Source: Geobacter sp. AOG1
Lineage (GTDB): Bacteria; Desulfobacterota; Desulfuromonadia; Geobacterales; Geobacteraceae
Direction: 5' to 3'
Assembly (NCBI RefSeq): GCF_019972315.1
Contig: NZ_BLIZ01000001.1
Coordinates: 3,347,922 to 3,411,921 of the forward strand
Length of the DNA stretch: 64,000 bases
The number at the start of each line of letters is the position of its first letter. The first letter of the stretch is position 1. The position numbers and the translations under genes were made by a program. The notes under the pieces are model-generated. The model searched no databases. It was not told the origin of the DNA and saw only the letters and a program-made list of their open reading frames with translations. Shown in pieces: positions 7,291 through 14,807 of this stretch.

Positions 7291-8565
7291 ATGCCTATCA
7301 CCGCATTCGATACCTTGAGGGGAAACATCCGCTCCTTTCTCGGCGGGGCCGAGGTTGACCTCATTGCCGGCACGGAAGAAGCCGTGGCGACGGAGCCCGC
7401 CATCCGTATCGGCATCTCCATCGAGGAACGCCCTTACACCTTCACCGCCAGGCGCGCCCCCCTCCCCTTCACCCGCACCGAAGAGGCCTTCTGCCGGGAG
7501 CTTCTCATCGCCTTCTCGGCACTCTACTCCGGATTCCGGCAGGAGGGTTACGCGGCACACTTTCGGACGGCACTCCTCGCCTCCATCATGGACATCACGG
7601 TGGCACGCTTCCTCCGGGGAGACCACCGAAAAGGGTTCTGGCCGATCCAGCAACTGATACAGCTGCTGAAAAACCTCTCCTATCAGCAGTACGAAGGGAC
7701 ACCGGCCACCACCGGCTTTCTCGTCCACCGTACCACCCTTCCCGAACTACGCCGGCTGATCAGGTACCGTAAGCATTCCCTCTTCCCCCTCCAGCCCTAC
7801 CAACCCATCACCCCCACCTTCTTCGACAACCCCCTCGCCTACCGCTTCATTGACGGCAACAACCTGTTTTTCGTCGCCAACATCCAGATGCAGGTGACCG
7901 GCATCATCAGGACCAGCAACGCCGAAACCCACAACGATGTCGAGCGCCTGACAAACCGGGAAATCTTCTCCCTCGTCAGGAACACCGGGACGGGGGCCTT
8001 TGCCGTGACCGTCAACGATGCCTCCGAAATCGAGGTAATGGCCAGCCCCGACAAGCTGCTCGTCCGGCGCAAGGGAAGCTGGGCCATCTTCGACCCGGAC
8101 ATCTTTCGCTCCTTCCTCGCCGGAAGCCTGGTTGGCGAGGCGACGGACGACCTGATCTGGACGGTCTACGCCCTCTCCAAGGTCCGGCACGGCACGGTTA
8201 TCCTCATCCATGACCGGGGCCCCCGGCAGCTGGCCTCCCTGAAGAAGGGGTCAGTCGGCGGAGACGACCCCATCGGCCGGCTCCTCACCCGCCGGGTAAA
8301 GGGAAAAACCATCGGCGACCTGAAGCATTCGGGGACCCTGCTCCGCCTTCTCTCCTCCGACGGGATGACGGTTTTCAGCCGGAGCGGCAGGCTCTTGGAA
8401 ACCGGCTTCATCATCGACACCTCCCATGCCCGGGAGGTAGTCACCGGAGGGGGACGGACCACGGCCGCCAGCGCGGCGTCCTTTTTCGGCAAGGTGATCA
8501 AGGTGTCGCAGGACGGTCCGGTCGAACTGTACCAGGAGGGGAGGCAGATCTACCGCTTCGGATGA
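7291..8565 (+). CDS. DAC-like (diadenylate cyclase-related) protein with altered catalytic motifs
   Basis: A 424-residue cytoplasmic protein without membrane segments. The C-terminal part (about residues 350-424) follows the order of a DisA/CdaA DAC domain: a DGA-like motif, a strand with GRLLETGFII, then a GTRHRAA-like motif and a closing strand pair KVIKVSQDGPVELY. In true diadenylate cyclases the motifs read DGA and RHR. Here they read DGM (Asp357) and RTT (Arg389), so both nucleotide-handling motifs are changed. The N-terminal 200 residues are not recognised. The protein may be a nucleotide sensor or a divergent enzyme rather than a c-di-AMP maker. It starts 97 bp after the SAM-controlled pair and is followed directly by a palindromic repeat. 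Confidence 0.6.
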   Translation: MPITAFDTLRGNIRSFLGGAEVDLIAGTEEAVATEPAIRIGISIEERPYTFTARRAPLPFTRTEEAFCRELLIAFSALYSGFRQEGYAAHFRTALLASIMDITVARFLRGDHRKGFWPIQQLIQLLKNLSYQQYEGTPATTGFLVHRTTLPELRRLIRYRKHSLFPLQPYQPITPTFFDNPLAYRFIDGNNLFFVANIQMQVTGIIRTSNAETHNDVERLTNREIFSLVRNTGTGAFAVTVNDASEIEVMASPDKLLVRRKGSWAIFDPDIFRSFLAGSLVGEATDDLIWTVYALSKVRHGTVILIHDRGPRQLASLKKGSVGGDDPIGRLLTRRVKGKTIGDLKHSGTLLRLLSSDGMTVFSRSGRLLETGFIIDTSHAREVVTGGGRTTAASAASFFGKVIKVSQDGPVELYQEGRQIYRFG

Positions 8566-8590
8566 TACTGAAATGCCCGCATCCGCGGGC

Positions 8591-8770
8591 GTGAGGGACG
8601 AGTGCCCCATTCCGCTCAGAGTCCCCTCGTGCCGCCGCTGTATGGCTCATTCCGCGCTGGTCGATCAACTCGCCCTGACGGACTCGAACACGATCGGCCG
8701 GCTCTGCTCCATTTCGCCTACACCGGCTGGCACTCGGGCACATTCGCTCTACGGGGCATTCGTCCCTCAC
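8591..8770. repeat. Palindromic MITE-like element, copy A (180 bp)
   Basis: The ends are near-perfect terminal inverted repeats: GTGAGGGACGAGTGCCCC at 8591-8608 and its complement, with one mismatch, at 8753-8770. Inner parts also pair imperfectly (CCCTCGTGCCGCCGCTGTA with TACACCGGCTGGCACTCGGG), so the whole element can fold into one long hairpin. Copy A carries about 30 extra bases in the centre compared with copy B at 11330-11481. It starts 25 bp after a stop codon. No transposase gene is inside. Confidence 0.75.
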
Positions 8771-8783
8771 AGATTCAGGCCTT

Positions 8784-10304
8784 TTACAGGGTGAAAAAGG
8801 GGGCATGATTGGAAGTAAAGAGGGGGGGATCGCGTCTCAGGATGGAAGCGACGGCGGGGTCGCGCCTGAATTCGCGGGACAGGAACCGTCGCACCTGCTG
8901 CCGGTCCCACCCCTGGGGATGGCGAAACCCGGTATAGAGGGAGAGGTCCGCCTCGTAGAACGGTTCGGTATCGTATGCGGCTGATTCATCCCCGCAGACC
9001 GGCATGTTGAAGATCGCCAGGTTGAGGAAACCGATGGAGTCCCGGTGCCGGACCACGAACTCTAGGGTCCGCCGCGCTGCCGGTTCCGTTTCCGCAGGGG
9101 TACCGAACAAGAGATAGAGATACACCGCGATCCCCGCCTCCCGCAGGTTCGCCAGCACCCGTGACGCCATCCCCACATCGATCCCTTTCCGCAGCCGATC
9201 CAGCACCCCCTGGTCACCCGATTCCAGCCCGAGCTTGAGCATGACGCACCCCGAGCGCTTCAGAGCCCGGCAGAAATCGGCATCCGCCAGTTCCTCCCCG
9301 AATCGGGCGAACCCGTACCAGGGGGCCGGCAAGGGGGAGTCGATCAACCTGCGCAACAGCGCCGGGCTGATGGCGTTGTCCAGGAGATGGATGAGGGCCG
9401 GCCTCGTTTCTGCGGACAGGGTCTGCAGGTCGTCCAGCACCTCTCCCACGGGGACGGGATGGTACCGGTTCCCCTCGGCCCGTTCGGGGCAGAAGGAACA
9501 GTCGTTCCAGTAGCAGCCGCTGGCGGCGCTGTAGGGGAGGATGAAGCCGGGGGAGAGGTAGGCGTCCAGCGGCAGGGGGATGTAATCGGGGGGAACATGC
9601 TGCCGCCCCGCCCCGTCGACGCCGAACAGTTTCAGCAGAGGAACTTCCCCCGCTCCCGCAACCAGGTGATCCACGAGACCGCCAAAGGGGTTGCGCCAAC
9701 CGGGGCGCTTCATCCACGATGTCACCAGCCCGCCGCCGATAACGATGATGAGTCCGGGGAACCGCTGCCGCAGGTACCCGATCATGGCGAAGGTGCACAA
9801 CGCCTGCCCCAGGTAGTTGAGGGAGAAGCCGACGACCCGGACCGCCCCACCGTGCAGGTTATCCAGCAGTTCCGGCAGGCGCGTGCTGAAATAGGGGTAG
9901 AAGGGATTCCGGTCGGGATGCTCCGCCGCCGCGAGCAGGTCGGCGCTCCGGAGGGGGGAGAGGCGGGGATGCTCATAGTCCGAAAGCCCCACGACGGCAC
10001 CGCTTTCCCGGGAGGAAACGGCGAGGACCCGGTTCACATCGCTCACCGCCCTGGCGTAACGGTCGGGGGAGCCGTAGGTCCGGGGGTCCCGCAGGGCGGC
10101 GATATTGTTCGAAACGTTTTTCAGCGCCCGGCGGCTCCAGGTGTCGTCCGCAACCTGTGGCCGCTCCAGCAGGTAAAGGAGCCCTTCCAGGTTGGCGTCC
10201 AGCATCCGGCAGGGGATGCCGTGGGCACGAAGCACTGCCGAAAGTTGTGCAATGCCGGCCGGCGGTTCGCACGGCTTGGCAACGGGTGGCGCGATAAGGA
10301 GCAT
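8784..10304 (-). CDS. Radical SAM protein with B12-binding-like N-terminus
   Basis: About 506 residues. The N-terminus MLLIAPPVAKPCEPPAGIAQLSAVLR is typical of B12-binding radical SAM proteins, followed by an Rossmann-like region (VVGFSLNYLGQ, IIVIGGG). The cluster motif is CYWNDCSFC (C-x4-C-x2-C), then helix and strand signals of the SAM barrel (LKLGLESGDQGVLDRLRKG, GIAVYLYLLFGTPAET). The frame is open upstream to GTG 10427; GTG 10355 has an AAAGGA behind it and is a possible start. I chose ATG 10304 because homologues normally begin there, although no clear ribosome site is visible. Substrate unknown. It is divergent from the hydrolase at 10442. Confidence 0.85.
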   Translation of the reverse strand: MLLIAPPVAKPCEPPAGIAQLSAVLRAHGIPCRMLDANLEGLLYLLERPQVADDTWSRRALKNVSNNIAALRDPRTYGSPDRYARAVSDVNRVLAVSSRESGAVVGLSDYEHPRLSPLRSADLLAAAEHPDRNPFYPYFSTRLPELLDNLHGGAVRVVGFSLNYLGQALCTFAMIGYLRQRFPGLIIVIGGGLVTSWMKRPGWRNPFGGLVDHLVAGAGEVPLLKLFGVDGAGRQHVPPDYIPLPLDAYLSPGFILPYSAASGCYWNDCSFCPERAEGNRYHPVPVGEVLDDLQTLSAETRPALIHLLDNAISPALLRRLIDSPLPAPWYGFARFGEELADADFCRALKRSGCVMLKLGLESGDQGVLDRLRKGIDVGMASRVLANLREAGIAVYLYLLFGTPAETEPAARRTLEFVVRHRDSIGFLNLAIFNMPVCGDESAAYDTEPFYEADLSLYTGFRHPQGWDRQQVRRFLSREFRRDPAVASILRRDPPLFTSNHAPFFTL

Positions 10305-10441
10305 GGCCCCATTATGCGTGATGCACAACGCCATGGCAAGGGGATTGGCCCGCACCGCATTTTCATCCTTTATTTCTCCAGCATAACCGGTATGATGGGA
10401 GAAAGCGCCGCCAGGAACATTCCCCACGAGGGCCCGCCCCC

Positions 10442-11311
10442 ATGAACCCGAGAAGAATCATGACCATCCTGCTGCTGACCGTCCTCCTCGTCCTCCTCGC
10501 CCGCTGGCGCGTCGGCCGGCTCTTCTATTACCCGGACCATGTCAGCTACGGCACGCCGGCCGATGTTGGTCTCAAATACGAAGAGGTCACCTTCCCGAGC
10601 AGGGACGGGACCAGGCTCACCGGCTGGTTCGTGCCGGCGGTCGGCCCGGCCCACGGCACGGTCATCCATTTTCATGGCAATGCCCAGAACATGTCCGCCC
10701 ACTTCGGCTTCGTAAACTGGCTCCCCGCGGCAGGCTTCAACCTGTTCGTCTTCGATTACCGCGGATACGGCAAATCGGCCGGCAGACCGGACCGGCGCGG
10801 CCTGTACGAAGACTCCCTGGCCGCCCTCGATTACATCCGGACGCGAAAGGACCTGGACCGGGACCGACTGGTGGTTCTCGGCCAGAGCCTTGGGGGTGCC
10901 CAGGCCATAGCCGCCGTCGGCGGCGGCAACCGGTCCGGCGTCAAGGGGGTGGCCATCGAATCCACCTTCTTCTCCTACCGGGAGATCGTCCGCGACAAGA
11001 TCGGCGACATCCCCCTCCTCTCTCTCCTCAAAACGCCCCTCGCCCGGCTTCTCATGGACGACGACCTGAGTCCCGCAAACGCCGTGGGAAAAATCGCCCC
11101 CATCCCGCTCCTCCTCGTCTACGGAACCTCTGATCCGATAATCCCCTATGACCACGGCACCCGGCTCTTTGCCCTGGCGCGGGAGCCGAAGCAGTTCTGG
11201 ACCATCGACGGCGGAGAGCATACGGAAGCCTTCATCGAAACAGGCTCCCCCCATCGCCTGCGGCTTGTCGCCTTCTTCCGGGAGACAGTGGGCACGCGTA
11301 AAGGCAATTGA
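10442..11311 (+). CDS. Alpha/beta hydrolase (BEM46/YfhR-like), membrane-anchored
   Basis: The 289-residue protein begins with one hydrophobic segment (residues about 7-20, LLLTVLLVLLA), likely a membrane anchor. The fold follows: HFHGNAQN oxyanion loop, FDYRGYGKS, nucleophile S149 in GQSLGG, acid near GTSDPIIP and His near GEHTEAF. This is a complete triad in a DUF/BEM46-type serine hydrolase. Substrate unknown; such proteins often act as esterases at the membrane. The gene is divergent from the radical SAM gene, and a palindromic repeat begins 19 bp after its stop. Confidence 0.9.
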   Translation: MNPRRIMTILLLTVLLVLLARWRVGRLFYYPDHVSYGTPADVGLKYEEVTFPSRDGTRLTGWFVPAVGPAHGTVIHFHGNAQNMSAHFGFVNWLPAAGFNLFVFDYRGYGKSAGRPDRRGLYEDSLAALDYIRTRKDLDRDRLVVLGQSLGGAQAIAAVGGGNRSGVKGVAIESTFFSYREIVRDKIGDIPLLSLLKTPLARLLMDDDLSPANAVGKIAPIPLLLVYGTSDPIIPYDHGTRLFALAREPKQFWTIDGGEHTEAFIETGSPHRLRLVAFFRETVGTRKGN

Positions 11312-11329
11312 CCGGTTATTGACCAATCC

Positions 11330-11481
11330 ATGAGAGCTGAGCGTTCCGTGGAGCGAATGTGCCCGAGTGCCAGCAGCTGTAGGCGAAATTTGAGCAAAGC
11401 CGGCCGATCGGCCGGCGCGAAATGAGCCGTACAGCAGCGGCACGAGGGGAAGCTGAGCAAAACGGAACTCACAACTCTCAA
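11330..11481. repeat. Palindromic MITE-like element, copy B (152 bp)
   Basis: The reverse complement of this segment aligns with copy A at 8591-8770 over nearly all its length, apart from about 30 bases missing in the centre. The shared blocks include CCCCTCGTGCCGC and GGCACTCGGGCACATTCGCT. Its centre is a perfect 18-bp palindrome, GCCGGCCGATCGGCCGGC (11399-11416). The ends (TGAGAGCTGAGCGTTCC and TTGAGAGTTGTGAGTTCC) are partly decayed inverted repeats. It starts 19 bp after a stop codon. Confidence 0.75.
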
Positions 11482-11595
11482 GCATTTCTCAGCGCAAGAC
11501 GGGTTGACGCGCTTTGCCACATGTGAGACAGTAAGGTTTCCGCGAACCGGGATTCTCCTCCCGGCCTCCCCTCACTCTTCTTCCCGGAGTCACCC

Positions 11596-12876
11596 GTGCT
11601 CATCCTTACCCTCAATTGCTGGAGCTATTCCATACGTTATCAACTGTTCGACTGGGACAACCACGCCGTCCTCGCCCACGGTGAAGTGGAGCGGATCACC
11701 GTCGGCGACACGACCATTACCCACACCGCGACAAACGGTACCGGTTACCGACGGGAGGTGGAATGTCCCGACCACCGGGCCGGCATCGCCGCCATTCTGG
11801 CAGCCCTCACCGATCCCGGCTCCCCGGCCATTTCCAGCCTGCAAGCCATAAGCGCCATCGGCCACCGGGTGGTACATGGAGGGGACACCTTCACCCATTC
11901 CACCCTCATCGACGACGAGGTCCTTAACGCCATCCGGGACGCTCAGCAGCTGGCGCCACTTCATAACGGGCCCAACATCGCCGGCATCGAAGCAGCGCGG
12001 GACCTCTTTCCCCACATCCCCCACGTTGCGATATTCGACACCGCCTTCCACCAGACCATGCCCGAGCACGCCTATCTCTACCCCCTGCCGCTTGAGTGGT
12101 ACACGTGGCACGGCATCCGGCGCTACGGGTTTCACGGTCCCTCCCACCTCTATCTCTCCCGGCGGGCCACCCTGCTTCTCCATAAACGGCCGGCCGATTG
12201 CAACCTGGTGACCATCCATCTTGGCAAGGGGGTTTCCCTCTGTGCCGTCAAAAACGGCCGCTCCATCGACACGAGCATGGGACTTACCCCCCTGGAAGGA
12301 GCGGTCATGGAAACCCGCTGCGGCGACATCGACCCGGGGATTCCCCCCTTCATGATGGAAGAAGGGAATCTCACCGCCCGGGCCATGGACAACATCCTCA
12401 ACCAGAAGAGCGGCATGGCCGGCATCACTGGCAGCGCCGCCGAGCGGAGCCAGCTGCGGGAAAAGGCCGCCGGTGGGGACGAACGCTGCCGGCTCGCCCT
12501 GGAAATGGAGAGCTACCGGCTGCGCAAGTACATCGGCGCCTACATCGCCGCCCTCGGCCGACCGGATGCGGTGGTCTTCAGCGCCGGAGGGGGTGAAACG
12601 GAGTGGCAGCTGCGGGAAAAGGTCCTGCAGGGGCTGGAATGCTTCGGCATCGCCCTGGACAACGACCGGAACCGCGCAGCCGTGGGTGACGAAGGGGAAT
12701 GGTGCATCTCCCGGGACGATTCGGCAGTTCGGCTGCTCGTCATCCCGACCAACGAGGAACTGGTCTTTACGGAGGACGTGGCCGCCATCATCGCAGGTCA
12801 CCATCCCGACCCCCTCTCCTACGATTACCGGTTTGCCCGGCCGGCGGCGGGTGGAGGGGATGGGGCAAAGGGTTGA
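11596..12876 (+). CDS. Acetate kinase homologue with an altered nucleotide loop
   Basis: The 426 residues cover the full acetate/propionate kinase fold. Catalytic residues of the family are in place: N7, Arg in IGHRVVHGG, His in APLHNGPN, Asp in IFDTAFHQTM, His in RRYGFHGPSH, Arg in METRCGDIDPG and Glu in PTNEE. The normally conserved first loop LNAGSSS reads LNCWSYS, and HLGNG reads HLGKG. It may be a functional kinase with a different acyl substrate, or a paralogue with weak activity. Start GTG 11596 follows GGAG by seven bases. No phosphotransacetylase gene is next to it, unlike the usual ackA-pta pair. Confidence 0.85.
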   Translation: MLILTLNCWSYSIRYQLFDWDNHAVLAHGEVERITVGDTTITHTATNGTGYRREVECPDHRAGIAAILAALTDPGSPAISSLQAISAIGHRVVHGGDTFTHSTLIDDEVLNAIRDAQQLAPLHNGPNIAGIEAARDLFPHIPHVAIFDTAFHQTMPEHAYLYPLPLEWYTWHGIRRYGFHGPSHLYLSRRATLLLHKRPADCNLVTIHLGKGVSLCAVKNGRSIDTSMGLTPLEGAVMETRCGDIDPGIPPFMMEEGNLTARAMDNILNQKSGMAGITGSAAERSQLREKAAGGDERCRLALEMESYRLRKYIGAYIAALGRPDAVVFSAGGGETEWQLREKVLQGLECFGIALDNDRNRAAVGDEGEWCISRDDSAVRLLVIPTNEELVFTEDVAAIIAGHHPDPLSYDYRFARPAAGGGDGAKG

Positions 12877-12920
12877 AAGGCAGGGAGTAAAGACAGGTAC
12901 GCTACAGAGGAGATTCTGCA

Positions 12921-14078
12921 ATGACACCTTCCGGCAGAAAACAGAAGATAGCCATCTTCAGCGTCTCCGCCGGCGCCGGCCATGTCCGGGCCGCCCAGGC
13001 GCTGGAAGCGGCGGCCATGAAATGGTACCCGGACGTGGAGACCGTCCACGTCGACCTGATGGAACTGGTCCCCAAGCTCTTCAAGACCGTCTACGCCGAT
13101 ACCTACATCAAGGTGGTGGAACGCCACCCCGCCTTCTGGGGCTACCTCTACGACAAGAGCGACCGTGAACGGGTGGATTCCGCCCTCTCGAAACTGAGGA
13201 TCGCCGTCGAACGGCTCAACACCCGGAAGTTGCGGCAGCTCCTCGTGGATATCGCCCCGGACCACGTCATCTGCACCCACTTCCTGCCGGCCCAGCTCCT
13301 GGCCCGGAAGCTTCGCACGGGGAGCTTCGGCAAGCCGGTCTGGGTCCAGGTCACCGACTTCGATATCCATGCCCTCTGGCTCCACGACCGGATGAGCGGC
13401 TACTTTGCCGCCCACGAGGAGGTAGCCTGGCGCATGGCCGAGCGGGGAATCCCCGCCGACACGATCCACGTCACCGGCATCCCGATCATGCCGGTTTTCG
13501 GTGAACCTCAGTCACGAAGCAAGTGTGCCACGGAATTCGGCCTCGATCCGAACAGGACGACAATCCTCATGATGTCGGGGGGAGCCGGCGTGGGGGGAAT
13601 CGAGGTGCTGGCAGACCGGCTGCTCCGGCTGGAAGGGGATTTTCAGATAGTGGCTCTTGCCGGCAGGAACGAGCAACTGCTGGTGGAACTGCGGAGGCTG
13701 GCGGAGCGGCGGCCGGGACGCCTTTTCCCCATGGGGTTCACCCGTGTCATCGAACGGCTCATGGCGGCAAGCGACCTGGCCATCACAAAGCCGGGGGGAC
13801 TCACCACCTCGGAGTGTCTGGCCGTCGGGCTCCCCCTGATCGTGGTCTCTCCCATCCCGGGACAGGAAGAGCGCAACGCCGACTTTCTCCTGGAAAACGG
13901 TGCCGCCATGAAGGCATGTGACGCGGGGGCACTGGCCTGGCGAGTTAACACGCTTCTCGACAACCGACAGCGGCTCACCCTTATGGGGGAGAATGCCCGG
14001 CGGGTCGGCCGGCCCGATGCGGCACGGCATGTGCTCGATATCGTGCTCGGTACGGCTATCGGGAAGCGTCCGTCATGA
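12921..14078 (+). CDS. GT28-type glycosyltransferase (MGDG synthase / MurG-like)
   Basis: The 385-residue protein has the N-terminal motif FSVSAGAGHVRAAQAL of monogalactosyldiacylglycerol synthase and processive diacylglycerol glycosyltransferases. The C-terminal sugar-nucleotide site has SGGAGVGG, MGFTRVIERLMAASDLAITKPGG and SPIPGQEERNADFLLENGAA, all typical of the family. It probably adds a sugar to diacylglycerol at the inner face of the membrane. The stop overlaps the start of the next membrane protein by four bases, so the two are co-translated. The sugar and the true lipid acceptor are not known. Confidence 0.85.
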   Translation: MTPSGRKQKIAIFSVSAGAGHVRAAQALEAAAMKWYPDVETVHVDLMELVPKLFKTVYADTYIKVVERHPAFWGYLYDKSDRERVDSALSKLRIAVERLNTRKLRQLLVDIAPDHVICTHFLPAQLLARKLRTGSFGKPVWVQVTDFDIHALWLHDRMSGYFAAHEEVAWRMAERGIPADTIHVTGIPIMPVFGEPQSRSKCATEFGLDPNRTTILMMSGGAGVGGIEVLADRLLRLEGDFQIVALAGRNEQLLVELRRLAERRPGRLFPMGFTRVIERLMAASDLAITKPGGLTTSECLAVGLPLIVVSPIPGQEERNADFLLENGAAMKACDAGALAWRVNTLLDNRQRLTLMGENARRVGRPDAARHVLDIVLGTAIGKRPS

Positions 14079-14575
14079 AATCCGGATCCCCGTCTCGTCA
14101 CCCCCTCTTCCTCGTCGCCTGGGTCGCTCTGCTCGCCCTTTTTTTCGCTATGACCGAAATCCAGATCGAGGGTGCCCATGGCTGGGCCGCCTCCCTCCCT
14201 ACCTGGCGTATCGAGAAGCACTGGCTCCTGGACATCTTCTGGGGGGGACGGCCTATGACCGGCTACCACGCCTGGGTCTTCCCCTTCATGCTCCTTGCCT
14301 TCCACCTTCCCCTCGCGCTCCATGGCACATTTTCCTGGCGGCTGGAGGCCCGGTGCCTCGGCGCCCTCATGCTCTTCTGGATCATGGAGGACCTCCTCTG
14401 GTTTCTTCTCAACCCGGCGTACGGCTGGGCGAAATTCACCCCGCTGCATATCCCCTGGCACAAGCACTGGCTGGCCGGCTTCCCCCTGGATTATCTCGTT
14501 TTCATCTTGGTCGGAGGGGCACTCCTGGCCTGGTCGTTTCGGCGGCCCATGGCCAACGCCGCAGATAACCGGTGA
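14075..14575 (+). CDS. Small integral membrane protein of unknown function
   Basis: The 166-residue protein has about four hydrophobic segments (near residues 9-26, 65-85, 98-118 and 140-157) and several Trp/His-rich loops (PLHIPWHKHW). It starts at ATG 14075 inside ATGA shared with the stop of the glycosyltransferase. No family is recognised. The coupling suggests a partner in lipid or envelope work with that enzyme. Confidence 0.8.
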   Translation: MKSGSPSRHPLFLVAWVALLALFFAMTEIQIEGAHGWAASLPTWRIEKHWLLDIFWGGRPMTGYHAWVFPFMLLAFHLPLALHGTFSWRLEARCLGALMLFWIMEDLLWFLLNPAYGWAKFTPLHIPWHKHWLAGFPLDYLVFILVGGALLAWSFRRPMANAADNR

Positions 14576-14690
14576 TATCACCATAATGATACGGCACTAC
14601 TGTCGAAATGGCGGGAGAGACGGCAAGCCGATTATTTAGAAACGCTTAAATAGAGCTATCAAATCATATATGGCGGCCGTCTTCGGCCAA

Positions 14691-14706
14691 TGGCAAAGTT
14701 CTTGCT
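14691..14706 (+). promoter_or_regulatory. Likely sigma-54 promoter of ptsP
   Basis: TGGCAAAGTTCTTGCT keeps GG-N10-GC spacing and matches TGGCA-N6-TTGCT closely. It lies about 100 bases upstream of the ptsP start, on the coding strand, in an AT-rich gap. A TATACT box at about 14771 without a good -35 is an alternative sigma-70 start. Confidence 0.6.
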
Positions 14707-14807
14707 GGGTCACGGTTACTTGTCGATAAAAATTTCCCACAGCCTTCCGTTTTGCCGATGGATGGACTATACTGAAAAGTGGTAAATTTGCAGGCAAAGG
14801 GGCCTGA

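Noticed and set aside
10370-11485. Long minus-strand frame opposite the alpha/beta hydrolase
   Set aside because: It is a shadow of the real plus-strand gene in a GC-rich region, with repetitive Glu/Gly/Val composition and no ribosome site.
11590-12927. Long minus-strand frame opposite the acetate kinase homologue
   Set aside because: Shadow of the real gene. The plus strand has complete family motifs.
13643-14584. Long minus-strand frame opposite the glycosyltransferase
   Set aside because: Shadow frame with unbiased composition and no start signal. The plus-strand genes explain the region.
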